From Hydractinia symbiolongicarpus (taxonomy: Eukaryota > Cnidaria > Hydrozoa > Anthoathecata > Hydractiniidae), in NCBI RefSeq assembly GCF_029227915.1, contig NC_079876.1, forward strand, positions 32,967,828 through 33,031,827: a stretch of 64,000 nucleotides of DNA, given 5' to 3'. Below, in pieces: positions 1 through 10,800 of the stretch (position 1 is its first letter; each line of letters opens with the position of its first letter). Under the pieces are notes generated by a model. The model searched no databases. It was not told the DNA's origin and was given only the letters and a program-made list of their open reading frames with translations. Both the position numbers and the translations under genes were made by a program.

Positions 1-216
1 TAAATTATTAGTTCACCACTAAAACGCATGACACTTGTAGTTTTCAAAAATGTTTTCATTTTTGATGAGACGCGGAATAAAAGAAGTTTAATCGGCGGCA
101 AACGAAAACCCGCCATTTCCCGTAAACCCCGGACTCGGCCCGTATAATCAAAAAAATACAAAGAAAGTACCCAGGGAGTAAACTCATATCCCGAACGATT
201 TTTTAAATTATTTTTT

Positions 217-419
217 CACCACTAAAACGCATGACACTTGTAGTTTTCAAAAATGTTTTCATTTTTGATGAGACGCTGAATAAAAGAAGTTTAATCGCCG
301 GCAAACGAAAACCCGCCATTTCCCGTAAACCCCGGACTCGGCCCTCATAGTCAAAAGTATACAAAGAAAGTACCCAGGGAGTAAACTCATTTCCCGAACG
401 TTTTTTTAAATTATTATTT
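217..419 (+). repeat. Representative type A monomer (203 bp)
   Basis: This is a reference copy of the commonest class. Counting its CACCACT start as position 1, it carries the dyad TCAAAAATG-TTTT-CATTTTTGA at 31-52, then GACGCTGAATAAAAGAAG, a GCCGGC site at 81-86, a GC-rich centre with CCCGCCATTTCCCGTAAAC and GGACTCGG, a GTATAC site at 141-146, ACCCAGGGAGTAAACTC, and a T/A-rich tail at about 184-203. By hand count it has 78 G+C (38%) and 12 CpG. Type A is defined by CTGAATAAAAG plus GGACTCGGCCCG and by GTCAAAAGTATAC. This copy has GGCCCTCATAG where most have GGCCCGTATAG, a private variant that recurs at 1421 bp distance. Confidence 0.93.
247..268. repeat. Conserved 9-bp-stem dyad in each monomer (example)
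   Basis: This is an inverted repeat with perfect 9 bp arms, TCAAAAATG and CATTTTTGA, separated by TTTT. It recurs once per monomer in most type A and B copies. Variants replace the left arm with TTAAAAATG (a G:T wobble), TCAGAAATG, or the type C arm. Such a dyad could form a small cruciform or be a site for a dimeric protein. Neither is shown here. Confidence 0.85.
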
Positions 420-560
420 CACCACTAAAGCCCATGAGACTTGTAGTTTTTAAAAATGTTTTCATTTTTGATGAGACGCTGAATAAAAGAAGTTTAAACG
501 CCGGCAAACGAAAACCCGCGACTTTCCTTAAATCCCGGACTCCGCCCGTATAGTCAAAAG

Positions 561-1421
561 TATACAAAGAAAGTACCCAGGGAGTAAACTCATTTTCCGA
601 ACGATTTTTTAAATTATTTTTTCACCACTACAACGCATGAGACTTGTAGTTTTCAAAAATGTTTTTATTTTTGATAAGACGCTGAATAAAAGAAGTTTAA
701 TCGCCGGCAAACGAAATCCCGCGTTTTCCCGTAAATCCGGGGCTTGGCCCGTATAGTCGAATGTATACAAAGAAAGTACCCAGGGAGTAAACTCATTTCC
801 CGAACGATTTTTTAAATTATTTTTTCACCACTAAAACGCATGAGACTTGTAGTTTTCAAAAATGTATTCATTTTTGATGAGACGCTGAATAAAAGAAGTT
901 TAATCGCCGGCAAACGAAAACCCGCGATTTCCCGTAAATCCCGGACTCGGCCCGTATAGTCAAAAGTATACAAAGAAAGTCCCCAGGGAGTAAACTCATT
1001 TCCCGAACGATTTTTTAAATTATTAGTTCACCACTAAAACGCATGACACTTGTAGTTTTCAAAAATGTTTTCATTTTTGATGAGACGCGGAATAAAAGAA
1101 GTTTAATCGGCGGCAAACGAAAACCCGCCATTTCCCGTAAACCCCGGACTCGGCCCGTGTAATCAAAAAAATACAAAGAAAGTACCCAGGGAGTAAACTC
1201 ATATCCCGAACGATTTTTTAAATTATTTTTTCACCACTAAAACGCATGGGACTTGTAGTTTTCAAAAATGTATTCATTTTTGATGAGACGCTGAATAAAA
1301 GAAGTTTAATCGCCGGCAAACGAAAACCCGCGATTTCCCGTAAATCCCGGACTCGGCCCGTATAGTCAAAAGTATACAAAGAAAGTCCCCAGGGAGTAAA
1401 CTCATTTCCCGAACGATTTTT
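561..1421. repeat. Mixed monomers with internal 1015 and 406 bp repeats
   Basis: About four monomers occupy this stretch. The TTAGTTCACC tail at 1021 repeats the one at base 6 at exactly 1015 bp (five monomers) and returns again 406 bp later (two monomers). Monomers with AAAATGTATTCATTTTTG and GTCCCCAGGG at about 850-1000 recur at about 1260-1400 and again at 3480-3620 (offset 2625). No unrelated sequence is present. Confidence 0.75.
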
Positions 1422-1981
1422 TAAATTATTAGTTCACCACTAAAACGCATGACACTTGTAGTTTTCAAAAATGTTTTCATTTTTGATGAGACGCGGAATA
1501 AAAGAAGTTTAATCGGCGGCAAACGAAAACCCGCCATTTCCCGTAAACCCCGGACTCGGCCCGTATAATCAAAAAAATACAAAGAAAGTACCCAGGGAGT
1601 AAACTCATATCCCGAACGATTTTTTAAATTATTTTTTCACCACTAAAACGCATGACACTTGTAGTTTTCAAAAATGTTTTCATTTTTGATGAGACGCTGA
1701 ATAAAAGAAGTTTAATCGCCGGCAAACGAAAACCCGCCATTTCCCGTAAACCCCGGACTCGGCCCTCATAGTCAAAAGTATACAAAGAAAGTACCCAGGG
1801 AGTAAACTCATTTCCCGAACGATTTTTTAAATTATTATTTCACCACTAAAGCCCATGAGACTTGTAGTTTTTAAAAATGTTTTCATTTTTGATGAGACGC
1901 TGAATAAAAGAAGTTTAAACGCCGGGAAACGAAAACCCGCGACTTTCCTTAAATCCCGGACTCCGCCCGTATAGTCAATAG
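1422..1981. repeat. 1421-bp-offset higher-order repeat, copy 2
   Basis: This is the second copy of the variant order seen at the left edge of the window, seven monomers later. The diagnostic pair GACACTTG / GACGCGGAATAAAAG, the GGCCCTCATAG monomer and the AAAGCCCATG monomer follow each other as before. One small difference is GCCGGGAAACG here against GCCGGCAAACG in the first copy. At its right end it changes into the unit that repeats at 1813 bp. Confidence 0.8.
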
Positions 1982-3420
1982 TATACAAAGAAAAAACCCA
2001 GGGAGTAAACTCATTTCCCGAACGATTTTTTAAAATATTTTTTCACCACTAAAACGCATGAGACTTGTAGTTTTCAAAAATGTTTGCAATTTTGATGAGA
2101 CGCTGAATAAAAGAAGTTTAATCGCCGGCAAACGAAAACCTGCGATTTCCCGTAAATCCCGGACTCGGCCCGTATAGTAAAGAAAGTACCCGGGATGTGA
2201 ACTCATTTCCCGAACGATTTTTTAAATTATTATTGCACCACTAAAACCCATGAGACTTATAGTTTTTAAAAATGTTTTCATTTTTGATGAGACGCTGAAT
2301 AAAAGAAGTTTAATCGCCGGCAAACGCAAACCAGCCATTTCCCGTAAACCCCGGACTCGGCCCGTATAGTCAAAAGTATACAAAGAAAGTACCCAGGGAG
2401 TAAACTCATTTTCCGAACGATTTTTTAAATTATTTTTTCACCACTACAACGCATGAGACTTGTAGTTTTTAAAAATATTTTCATTTTTGATAAGACGCTG
2501 AATAAAAGAAGTTTAATCGCCCTCAAACGAAAATCCGCGATTTCCCGTAAATCCCGGACTCGGCCCGTATAGTCCAAAGTATGCAAAGAAGGTACCCAGG
2601 GAGTAAACTCATTTCCCGAAAGATTTTTTAAATTCTTTTTTCACCACTAAAACGCATGAGACTTGTAGTTTTCAAAAATGTTTTCATTTTCGATGAGACG
2701 CTTAATGAAAGAGGTTTAATCGCCGGCAATCGAAAACCCGCGATTTCCCGTAAATCCCGGGCTTGGCCCGTATAGTCGAATGTATACAAAAAAAGTACCC
2801 TGTGAGTAAACGCATTCCAAAACGATTTTTTAAATTATCTTTTCACCACTAAAACGCATGAGACTTGTAGTTTTCAAAAATGTTTTCATTTTTGATGAGA
2901 CGCTGAATAAAAGAAGTTTAATCGTCGGCAAACGAAAATCCGCGATTTCCCGTAAATCCCGGACTCGGCCCGTATAGTCAAAAGTATACAGAGAAAGTAC
3001 CCAGGGAGTAAACTCATTTCCCGAACGATTTTTTAAATTATTTTTTCACCACTAAAACGCATGAGACTTGTAGTTTTCAAAAATGTTTTCATTTTTGATG
3101 AGACGCTGAATAAAAGAAGTTTAATCGCCGGCAAACGAAAACCCGCCATTTCCCGTAAACCCTGGACTCGACCGTATAGTCAAAAGTATACAAAGAAAGT
3201 ACCCAGGGAGTAAACTCATTTCCCGAACGATTTTTTATATTATTTTTTTACCACTAAACGCATGAGACTTGTAGTTTTCAAAAATATTTTCATATTTGAT
3301 GGGACGCTGAATAAAAGAAGTTTAATTGCCGGCAAACGAAATCCCGCGTTTTCCCGTAAATCCGGGGCTTGGCCCGTATAGTCGAATGTATACAAAGAAA
3401 GTACCCAGGGAGTAAACTCA
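1848..3420. repeat. 1813-bp-offset higher-order repeat, copy 1
   Basis: About eight monomers here reappear 1813 bp downstream in the same order. They start at the AAAGCCCATG monomer, pass the AAAGAAAAAACCC variant and the 11 bp deletion variant (GTATAGTAAAG at 2178), and end with a type C monomer at 3249. A few substitutions separate the copies, such as TGTTTGCAATTTTG here against TGTTTTCAATTTTG in the second. The 3421-3660 stretch that follows instead matches about 796-1035 at offset 2625. Confidence 0.82.
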
Positions 3421-3450
3421 TTTCCCGAACGATTTTTTAAATTATTTTTT
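3249..3450 (+). repeat. Representative type C monomer (202 bp)
   Basis: This third class is recognised by its T/A tail TTTTTTATATTA, a start of TTACCACTAAACG (one A shorter than type A), AATATTTTCATATTTGATG and GGGACGCTG. About 25 copies occur, for example near 5056, 11530, 17828, 29349, 33846, 40167, 42718, 45778, 47103 and 57062. The changes fall in both arms of the dyad (TCAAAAATA and CATATTTGA), so the perfect palindrome of types A and B is lost. Many type C copies sit at the start of larger repeat units, and the truncated monomers mostly derive from this class. Confidence 0.88.
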
Positions 3451-3660
3451 CACCACTAAAACGCATGAGACTTGTAGTTTTCAAAAATGTATTCATTTTT
3501 GATGAGACGCTGAATAAAAGAAGTTTAATCGCCGGCAAACGAAAACCCGCGATTTCCCGTAAATCCCGGACTCGGCCCGTATAGTCAAAAGTATACAAAG
3601 AAAGTCCCCAGGGAGTAAACTCATTTCCCGAACGATTTTTTAAATTATTAGTTCACCACT

Positions 3661-5233
3661 AAAGCCCATGAGACTTGTAGTTTTTAAAAATGTTTTCATT
3701 TTTGATGAGACGCTGAATAAAAGAAGTTTAAACGCCGGCAAACGAAAACCCGCGACTTTCCGTAAATCCCGGACTCCGCCCGTATAGTCAATAGTATACA
3801 AAGAAAAAACCCAGGGAGTAAACTCATTTCCCGAACGATTTTTTAAAATATTTTTTCACCACTAAAACGCATGAGACTTGTAGTTTTCAAAAATGTTTTC
3901 AATTTTGATGAGACGCTGAATAAAAGAAGTTTAATCGCCGGCAAACGAAAACCTGCGATTTCCCGTAAATCCCGGACTCGGCCCGTATAGTAAAGAAAGT
4001 ACCCGGGATGTAAACTCATTTCCCGAACGATTTTTTAAATTATTATTGCACCACTAAAACCCATGAGACTTATAGTTTTTAAAAATGTTTTCATTTTTGA
4101 TGAGACGCTGAATAAAAGAAGTTTAATCGCCGGCAAACGCAAACCCGCCATTTCCCGTAAACCCCGGACTCGGCCCGTATAGTCAAAAGTATACAAAGAA
4201 AGTACCCAGGGAGTAAACTCATTTTCCGAACGATTTTTTAAATTATTTTTTCACCACTACAACGCATGAGACTTGTAGTTTTCAAAAATGTTTTCATTTT
4301 TGATAAGACGCTGAATAAAAGAAGTTTAATCGCCCTCAAACGAAAATCCGCGATTTCCCGTAAATCCCTGACTCGGCCCGTATAGTCCAAAGTATACAAA
4401 GAAAGTACCCAGGGAGTAAACTCATTTCCCGAAAGATTTTTTAAATTCTTTTTTCACCACTAAAACGCATGAGACTTGTAGTTTTCAAAAATGTTTTCAT
4501 TTTGATGAGACGCTTAATGAAAGAGGTTTAATCGCCGGCAATCGAAAACCCGCGATTTCCCGTAAATCCCGGGCTTGGCCCGTATAGTCGAATGTATACA
4601 AAGAAAGTACCCTGTGAGTAAACGCATTTCCAAAACGATTTTTTAAATTATCTTTTCACCACTAAAACGCATGAGACTTGTAGTTTTCAAAAATGTTTTC
4701 ATTTTTGATGAGACGCTGAATAAAAGAAGTTTAATCGTCGGCAAACGAAAATCCGCGATTTCCCGTAAATCCCGGACTCAGCCCGTATAGTCAAAAGTAT
4801 ACAAAGAAAGTACCCAGGGAGTAAACTCATTTCCCGAATGATTTTTTAAATTATTTTTTCACCACTAAAACGCATGAGACTTGTAGTTTTCAAAAATGTT
4901 TTCATTTTTGATGAGACGCTGAATAAAAGAAGTTTAATCGCCGGCAAACGAAAATCCGCGATTTCCCGTAAACCCTGGACTCGACCGTATAGTCAAAAGT
5001 ATACAAAGAAAGTACCCAGGGAGTAAACTCATTTCCCGAACGATTTTTTATATTATTTTTTTACCACTAAACGCATGAGACTTGTAGTTTTCAAAAATAT
5101 TTTCATATTTGATGGGACGCTGAATAAATAAAGTTTAATCGCCGGCAAACGAAATCCCGCGTTTTCCCGTAAATACGGGGCTTGGCCCGTATAGTCGAAT
5201 GTATACAAAGAAAGTACCCAGGGAGTAAACTCA
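3661..5233. repeat. 1813-bp-offset higher-order repeat, copy 2
   Basis: This is the second copy of the eight-monomer order described for the preceding unit, with the 11 bp deletion variant at 3991. It overlaps the 1407 bp tandem duplication that begins near 3811, so the two amplification events are nested: the 1813 bp order was copied first, and part of it was then duplicated again. Confidence 0.82.
3811..5217. repeat. 1407 bp tandem duplication, copy 1
   Basis: Seven monomers are duplicated directly in tandem at an offset of 1407 bp. Landmarks are the GTATAGTAAAG deletion variant (3991 and 5398), TTTTTTATATTA (5044 and 6451) and TAAATACGGGGCTTG near the right end of both. The left limit is set by AAAGAAAAAACCC, which occurs before copy 1 but is replaced by AAAGAAAGTACCC at the junction. 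I noticed almost no differences between the copies. Confidence 0.87.
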
Positions 5234-6624
5234 TTTCCCGAACGATTTTTTAAAATATTTTTTCACCACTAAAACGCATGAGACTTGTAGTTTTCAAAAA
5301 TGTTTTCAATTTTGATGAGACGCTGAATAAAAGAAGTTTAATCGCCGGCAAACGAAAACCTGCGATTTCCCGTAAATCCCGGACTCGGCCCGTATAGTAA
5401 AGAAAGTACCCGGGATGTAAACTCATTTCCCGAACGATTTTTTAAATTATTATTGCACCACTAAAACCCATGAGACTTATAGTTTTTAAAAATGTTTTCA
5501 TTTTTGATGAGACGCTGAATAAAAGAAGTTTAATCGCCGGCAAACGCAAACCCGCCATTTCCCGTAAACCCCGGACTCGGCCCGTATAGTCAAAAGTATA
5601 CAAAGAAAGTACCCAGGGAGTAAACTCATTTTCCGAACGATTTTTTAAATTATTTTTTCACCACTACAACGCATGAGACTTGTAGTTTTCAAAAATGTTT
5701 TCATTTTTGATAAGACGCTGAATAAAAGAAGTTTAATCGCCCTCAAACGAAAATCCGCGATTTCCCGTAAATCCCTGACTCGGCCCGTATAGTCCAAAGT
5801 ATACAAAGAAAGTACCCAGGGAGTAAACTCATTTCCCGAAAGATTTTTTAAATTCTTTTTTCACCACTAAAACGCATGAGACTTGTAGTTTTCAAAAATG
5901 TTTTCATTTTGATGAGACGCTTAATGAAAGAGGTTTAATCGCCGGCAATCGAAAACCCGCGATTTCCCGTAAATCCCGGGCTTGGCCCGTATAGTCGAAT
6001 GTATACAAAGAAAGTACCCTGTGAGTAAACGCATTTCCAAAACGATTTTTTAAATTATCTTTTCACCACTAAAACGCATGAGACTTGTAGTTTTCAAAAA
6101 TGTTTTCATTTTTGATGAGACGCTGAATAAAAGAAGTTTAATCGTCGGCAAACGAAAATCCGCGATTTCCCGTAAATCCCGGACTCAGCCCGTATAGTCA
6201 AAAGTATACAAAGAAAGTACCCAGGGAGTAAACTCATTTCCCGAATGATTTTTTAAATTATTTTTTCACCACTAAAACGCATGAGACTTGTAGTTTTCAA
6301 AAATGTTTTCATTTTTGATGAGACGCTGAATAAAAGAAGTTTAATCGCCGGCAAACGAAAATCCGCGATTTCCCGTAAACCCTGGACTCGACCGTATAGT
6401 CAAAAGTATACAAAGAAAGTACCCAGGGAGTAAACTCATTTCCCGAACGATTTTTTATATTATTTTTTTACCACTAAACGCATGAGACTTGTAGTTTTCA
6501 AAAATATTTTCATATTTGATGGGACGCTGAATAAATAAAGTTTAATCGCCGGCAAACGAAATCCCGCGTTTTCCCGTAAATACGGGGCTTGGCCCGTATA
6601 GTCGAATGTATACAAAGAAAGTAC
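5218..6624. repeat. 1407 bp tandem duplication, copy 2
   Basis: This copy directly abuts the first. It ends where TTTCTCGAACG near 6640 replaces the TTTCCCGAACG expected from copy 1. Its right part, from about 5732, is also the beginning of the 5069 bp duplication, which must therefore be the later event. Confidence 0.87.
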
Positions 6625-8750
6625 CCAGGGAGTAAACTCATTTCTCGAACGATTTTTTAAATTATTATTTCACCACTAAAACGCATAAGACTTGTAGTTT
6701 TTAAAAATGTTTTCATTTTTGATGAAACGCTGATTAAAAGAAGTTTAATCGTCGGCAAACGAAAACCCGCGATTTCCCGTAAATCCCGGCTTGGCCCGTA
6801 TAGTCAAAAGTATACAAAGAAAGTACCCAGGGAGTAAACTCATTTTCCGAACGATTTTTTAAATTATTTTTTCACCACTAAAACGCATGAGACTTGTAGT
6901 TTGCAAAAATGTTTTCATTTTTGATGAGACGCTGAATAAAAGCAGTTTAATCGCCGGCAAACGAAAACCTGCGATTTCCCGTAAATCCCGGACTCGGCCC
7001 GTATAGTCAAAACTATACAAAGAAAGTACCCAGGGAGTAAACTCATTTCCAGAACGATTTTTTAAATTATTTTTTCACCACTAAAACGCATAGGACTTGC
7101 AGTTTTTAAAAATGTTTTCATTTTTGATGAGACGCTGAATAAAAGACGTTTAATCGCCGGCAAACAAAAACCTGCGATTTCCCGTAAATCCCGGACTCGG
7201 CCCGTATAGTCAGAAGTGTACAAAGAAAGTACCCGGGGTGTAAACTCATTTCCCGAACGATTTTTTAAATCATTATTTCACCACTAAATCCCATGAGACT
7301 TGTAGTTTTTAAAAATGTTTACATTTTTGATGACACGCTGAATAAAAGAAGTTTAATTGCCGGCAAACGAAAACCCGCAACTTCCCGTAAATCCCGGACT
7401 CGGCCCGTATAGTCAAAAGTATACAAAGAAAGTACCCAGGGAGTAAACTCATTTCCCGAACGATTTTTTAAATTAATTTTCACCACTAAAACGCATGAGA
7501 CTTGTAGTTTTCAGAAATGTTTTCTTTTTTGATGAGACGCTTAATGAAAGTTGTTTAATCGCCGTCAAACGAAAACCCGCTACTTCCCGTAAATCCCGGG
7601 CTTGGCCCGTATAGTCGAATGTATACAAAGAAAGTACCCTGTGAGTAAACTCATTTCCGAAACGATTTTTTCAATTATCTTTTCACCACTAAAACGCATG
7701 AGACTTGCAGTTTTCAAAAATGTTTCCATTTTTGATGACACGCTTAATAAAAGAGGTTTAATCGCCGGCAAACGAAATCCTGCGATTTCCCGTAAATCCC
7801 GGTCTTGGCCCGTATAGTTGAATGTATACAAAGAAAGTACCCAGGGAGTAAACTCATTTCCCGAACGATTTTTTAAATTACTTTTTCACCACTAAAGCGC
7901 ATAAGACTTGTAGTTTTCAAAAATGTTTTCATTTCTGATGAGACGCTGAATAAAAGAAGTTTAATTGCCGGCAAACGAAAACCCGAGATTTTCCGTAAAT
8001 CCCGGGCTTGGCCCGTATAGTCAAAAGCATACAAAGATAGTACCCAGGGAGTAAACTCATTTCCCGAACGATTTTTTAAATTATTTTTTCACCACTAAAA
8101 CGCATGAGACTTGTAGTTTTCAAAAATGTTTTCATTTTTGATGAGACGCTTAATGAAAGAGGTTTAATCGCCGGCAAACGAAATCCCGCGTTTTCCCGTA
8201 AATCCGGGTCTTGGCCCGTATAGTCGAATGTATACAAAGAAAGTACCCAGGGAGTAAACTCATTTCCCGAACGATTTTTTAAATTTTTTTTTCACCACTA
8301 AAACGCATGAGACTTGTAGTTTTCAAAAATGTTTTCATTTTTGATGAGACGCAGAATAAAAGACGTTTAATCGCCGGCAAACGAAAACCTGCGATTTCCC
8401 GTAAATCCCGGACTCGGCCCGTATAGTCAGAAGTGTACAAAGAAAGTACCCGGGGTGTAAACTCATTTCCCGAACGATTTTTTAAATCATTATTTCACCA
8501 CTAAATCCCATGAGACTTGTAGTTTTTAAAAATGTTTTCATTTTTGATGAGACGCTGAATAAAAGAAGTTTAATTGCCGGCAAACGAAAACCCGCAACTT
8601 CCCGTAAATCCCGGACTCGGCCCGTATAGTCAAAAGTATACAAAGAAAGTACCCAGGGAGTAAACTCATTTCCCGAACGATTTTTCAAATTAATTTTCAC
8701 CACTAAAACGCATGAGTCTTGTAGTTTTCAGAAATGTTTTCATTTTTGAT

Positions 8751-8969
8751 GAGACGCTTAATGAAAGTTGTTTAATCGCCGTCAAACGAAAACCCGCGAC
8801 TTCCCGTAAATCCCGGGCTTGGCCCGTATAGTCGAATGTATACAAAGAAAGTACCCTGTGAGTAAACTCATTTCCGAAACGATTTTTTCAATTATCTTTT
8901 CACCACTAAAACGCATGAGACTTGCAGTTTTCAAAAATGTTTCCATTTTTGATGACACGCTTAATAAAA
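8751..8969. repeat. 219 bp segment repeated exactly 54 kb away
   Basis: This stretch carries several uncommon variants together: GAAAGTTGTTTAATCGCCGTC, CCCGCGACTTCCCG, TTTCCGAAACGATTTTTTC, GACTTGCAG and TTTCCATTTTTGATGACACG. The same combination occurs without visible difference at 63018-63236, an offset of 54267 bp. The 5069 bp duplication also carries it near 13820. Confidence 0.8.
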
Positions 8970-9103
8970 GAGGTTTAATCGCCGGCAAACGAAATCCTGC
9001 GATTTCCCGTAAATCCCGGGCTTGGCCCGTATAGTTGAATGTATACAAAGAAAGTACCCAGGGAGTAAACTCATTTCCCGAACGATTTTTTAAATTTTTT
9101 TCT

Positions 9104-9306
9104 CACCACTAAAACGAATGAGACTTGTAGTTTTCAAAAATGTTTTCATTTTTGATGAGACGCTTAATGAAAGAGGTTTAATCGCCGGCAAACGAAAACC
9201 CGCGATTTCCCGTAAATCCCGGGCTTGGCCCGTATAGTCGAATGTATACAAAGAAAGTACCCTGTGAGTAAACTCATTTCCAGAACGATTTTTTAAATTA
9301 CTTTTT
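9104..9306 (+). repeat. Representative type B monomer (203 bp)
   Basis: This second class aligns end to end with type A at the same length. It differs in a linked set of sites: CTTAATGAAAGAGG replaces CTGAATAAAAGAAG, the centre reads CCCGGGCTTGGCCCG in place of CCGGACTCGGCCCG, GTCGAATGTATAC replaces GTCAAAAGTATAC, and ACCCTGTGAGTAAAC often replaces ACCCAGGGAGTAAAC. The centre contains a 5 bp inverted repeat, CGGGC-TTG-GCCCG, that type A lacks. Types A and B alternate in fixed orders within the larger repeat units, as expected of an array with higher-order structure. Confidence 0.9.
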
Positions 9307-10800
9307 CACCACTAAAGCGCATAAGACTTGTAGTTTTCAAAAATGTTTTCATTTCTGATGAGACGCTGAATAAAAGAAGTTTAATTGCCGGCAAACGAAA
9401 ACCCGAGATTTTCCGTAAATCCCGGGCTTGGCCCGTATAGTCAAAAGCATACAAAGATAGTACCCAGGGAGTAAACTCATTTCCCGAACGATTTTTTAAA
9501 TTATTTTTTCACCACTAAAACGCATGGGACTTGTAGTTTTCAAAAATGTTTTCATTTTTGATGAGACGCTGAATGAAAGAAGTTTAATCGCCGGTAAACG
9601 AAAACCTGCGATTTTCCGTAAATCCCGGACTCGACCCGTATAGTCAAAAGTATACAAAGAAAGTACCCAGGGTGTAAACTCATTTCCCGTACTATTTTTT
9701 AAATTATTATTTCACCACTAAAGCCCATGAGACTTGTAGTTTTTAAAAATGTTTCCATTTTTGATGAGACGCTGAATAAAAGAAGTTTAATCGCCGGCAA
9801 ACGAAAACCCGTGACTTTCCGTAAATCTCGGACTCGGCCCGTATAGTCAAAAGTATACAAAGAAAGTACCCAGGGAGTAAACTCATTTCCCGAACGATTT
9901 TTTAAATTATATTTTCACCACTAAAACGCATGAGACTTGTAGTTTTCAAAAATGTTTTCATTTTTGATGAGACGCTGAATGAAAGAAGTTTAGTCGCCGG
10001 CAAACGAAAACTTGCGATTTCCAGTAAATCCCGGACTCGGCCCGTATAGTCAAAAGTATACAAAGAAAGTACCCCGGGTGTAAACTCACTTCCCGAACGA
10101 TTTTTTAAATTATTATTTCACCACTAAAGCCCATGAGACTTGTAGTTTTTAAAAATGTTTTCATTTTTGATGAGACGCTGAATAAAAGATGTTTAATCGC
10201 CGGCAAACGAAAACCCGCCATTTCCCGTAAACCCTGGAGTCGGCCCGTATAATCAAAAGTATACAAAGAAAGTACTCAGGGAGTAAACTCATTTCCCTAA
10301 CGATTTTTTAAATTATTTTTTCACCACTAAAACGCATGACACTTGTAGTTTTTAAAAATGTTTTCATTTTTGATGAGACGCTGAATAAAAGAAGTTTAAT
10401 CGCCGGCAAACGAAAACCCGCCATTTCCCGTAAACCCCGGACTCGGCCCGCATAGTCAAAAGTATACAAAGAAAGTACCCAGGGAGTAAACTCATTTCCC
10501 TAACGATTTTTTAAATTATTTTTTCACCACTAAAACGCATGACACTTGTAGTTTTTAAAAATGTTTTCATTTTTGATGAGACGCTGAATAAAAGAAGTTT
10601 GATCGTCGGCAAACGAAAACCCGCAATTTCCCGTAAACCCCGGACTCGGCCCGTATAGTCAAAAGTATACAAAGAAAGTACCCAGGGAGTAAACTTATTT
10701 CCCGAACGATTTTTAAAAATATTTTTTCAATACTAAAACGCATGAGACTTGTAGTTTTTAAAAATGTTTTCATTTTTGATGAGACGCTGAATAAAAGAAG

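Larger units (their letters stand above)
1..560. repeat. 1421-bp-offset higher-order repeat, copy 1
   Basis: The segment opens with the rare tail variant TTAAATTATTAGTTCACC followed by GCATGACACTTG and GACGCGGAATAAAAG. The same order of variants returns at 1422, seven monomers downstream. Shared private features include the GGCCCTCATAG monomer and the AAAGCCCATG monomer with ACTCCGCCCG. The match ends near 560, where this copy has CAAAAGTATACAAAGAAAGTA and the second has CAATAGTATACAAAGAAAAAA. Confidence 0.8.
5732..10800. repeat. 5069 bp tandem duplication, copy 1 (25 monomers)
   Basis: About 25 monomers, mixing types A, B and C, are followed directly by a second copy. Many unusual variants occur in both at exactly 5069 bp, including TTTAATCGCCCTCAAACG (5732 and 10801), TAAATACGGGG (6580 and 11649), the TTTCTCGAACG tail, GACTTGCAGTTTTC with GATGACACGC, and GTACTATTTTTT. 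By eye I noticed only a handful of substitutions across the whole unit. The right end at 10800 meets the left end of copy 2, as expected of a simple tandem duplication by unequal exchange. Confidence 0.92.

Noticed and set aside
7602-7817. A 71-codon plus-strand frame that recurs many times (also near 8819, 12671, 17339, 32749, 39882, 54545)
   Set aside because: It starts at the TTG of CTTGGCCCG in one type B monomer and stops at the TAG of CCCGTATAG in the next, one monomer later. Its recurrence follows from the repeat itself. It has no ribosome-binding context, no recognisable domain and no conservation beyond that of the DNA.
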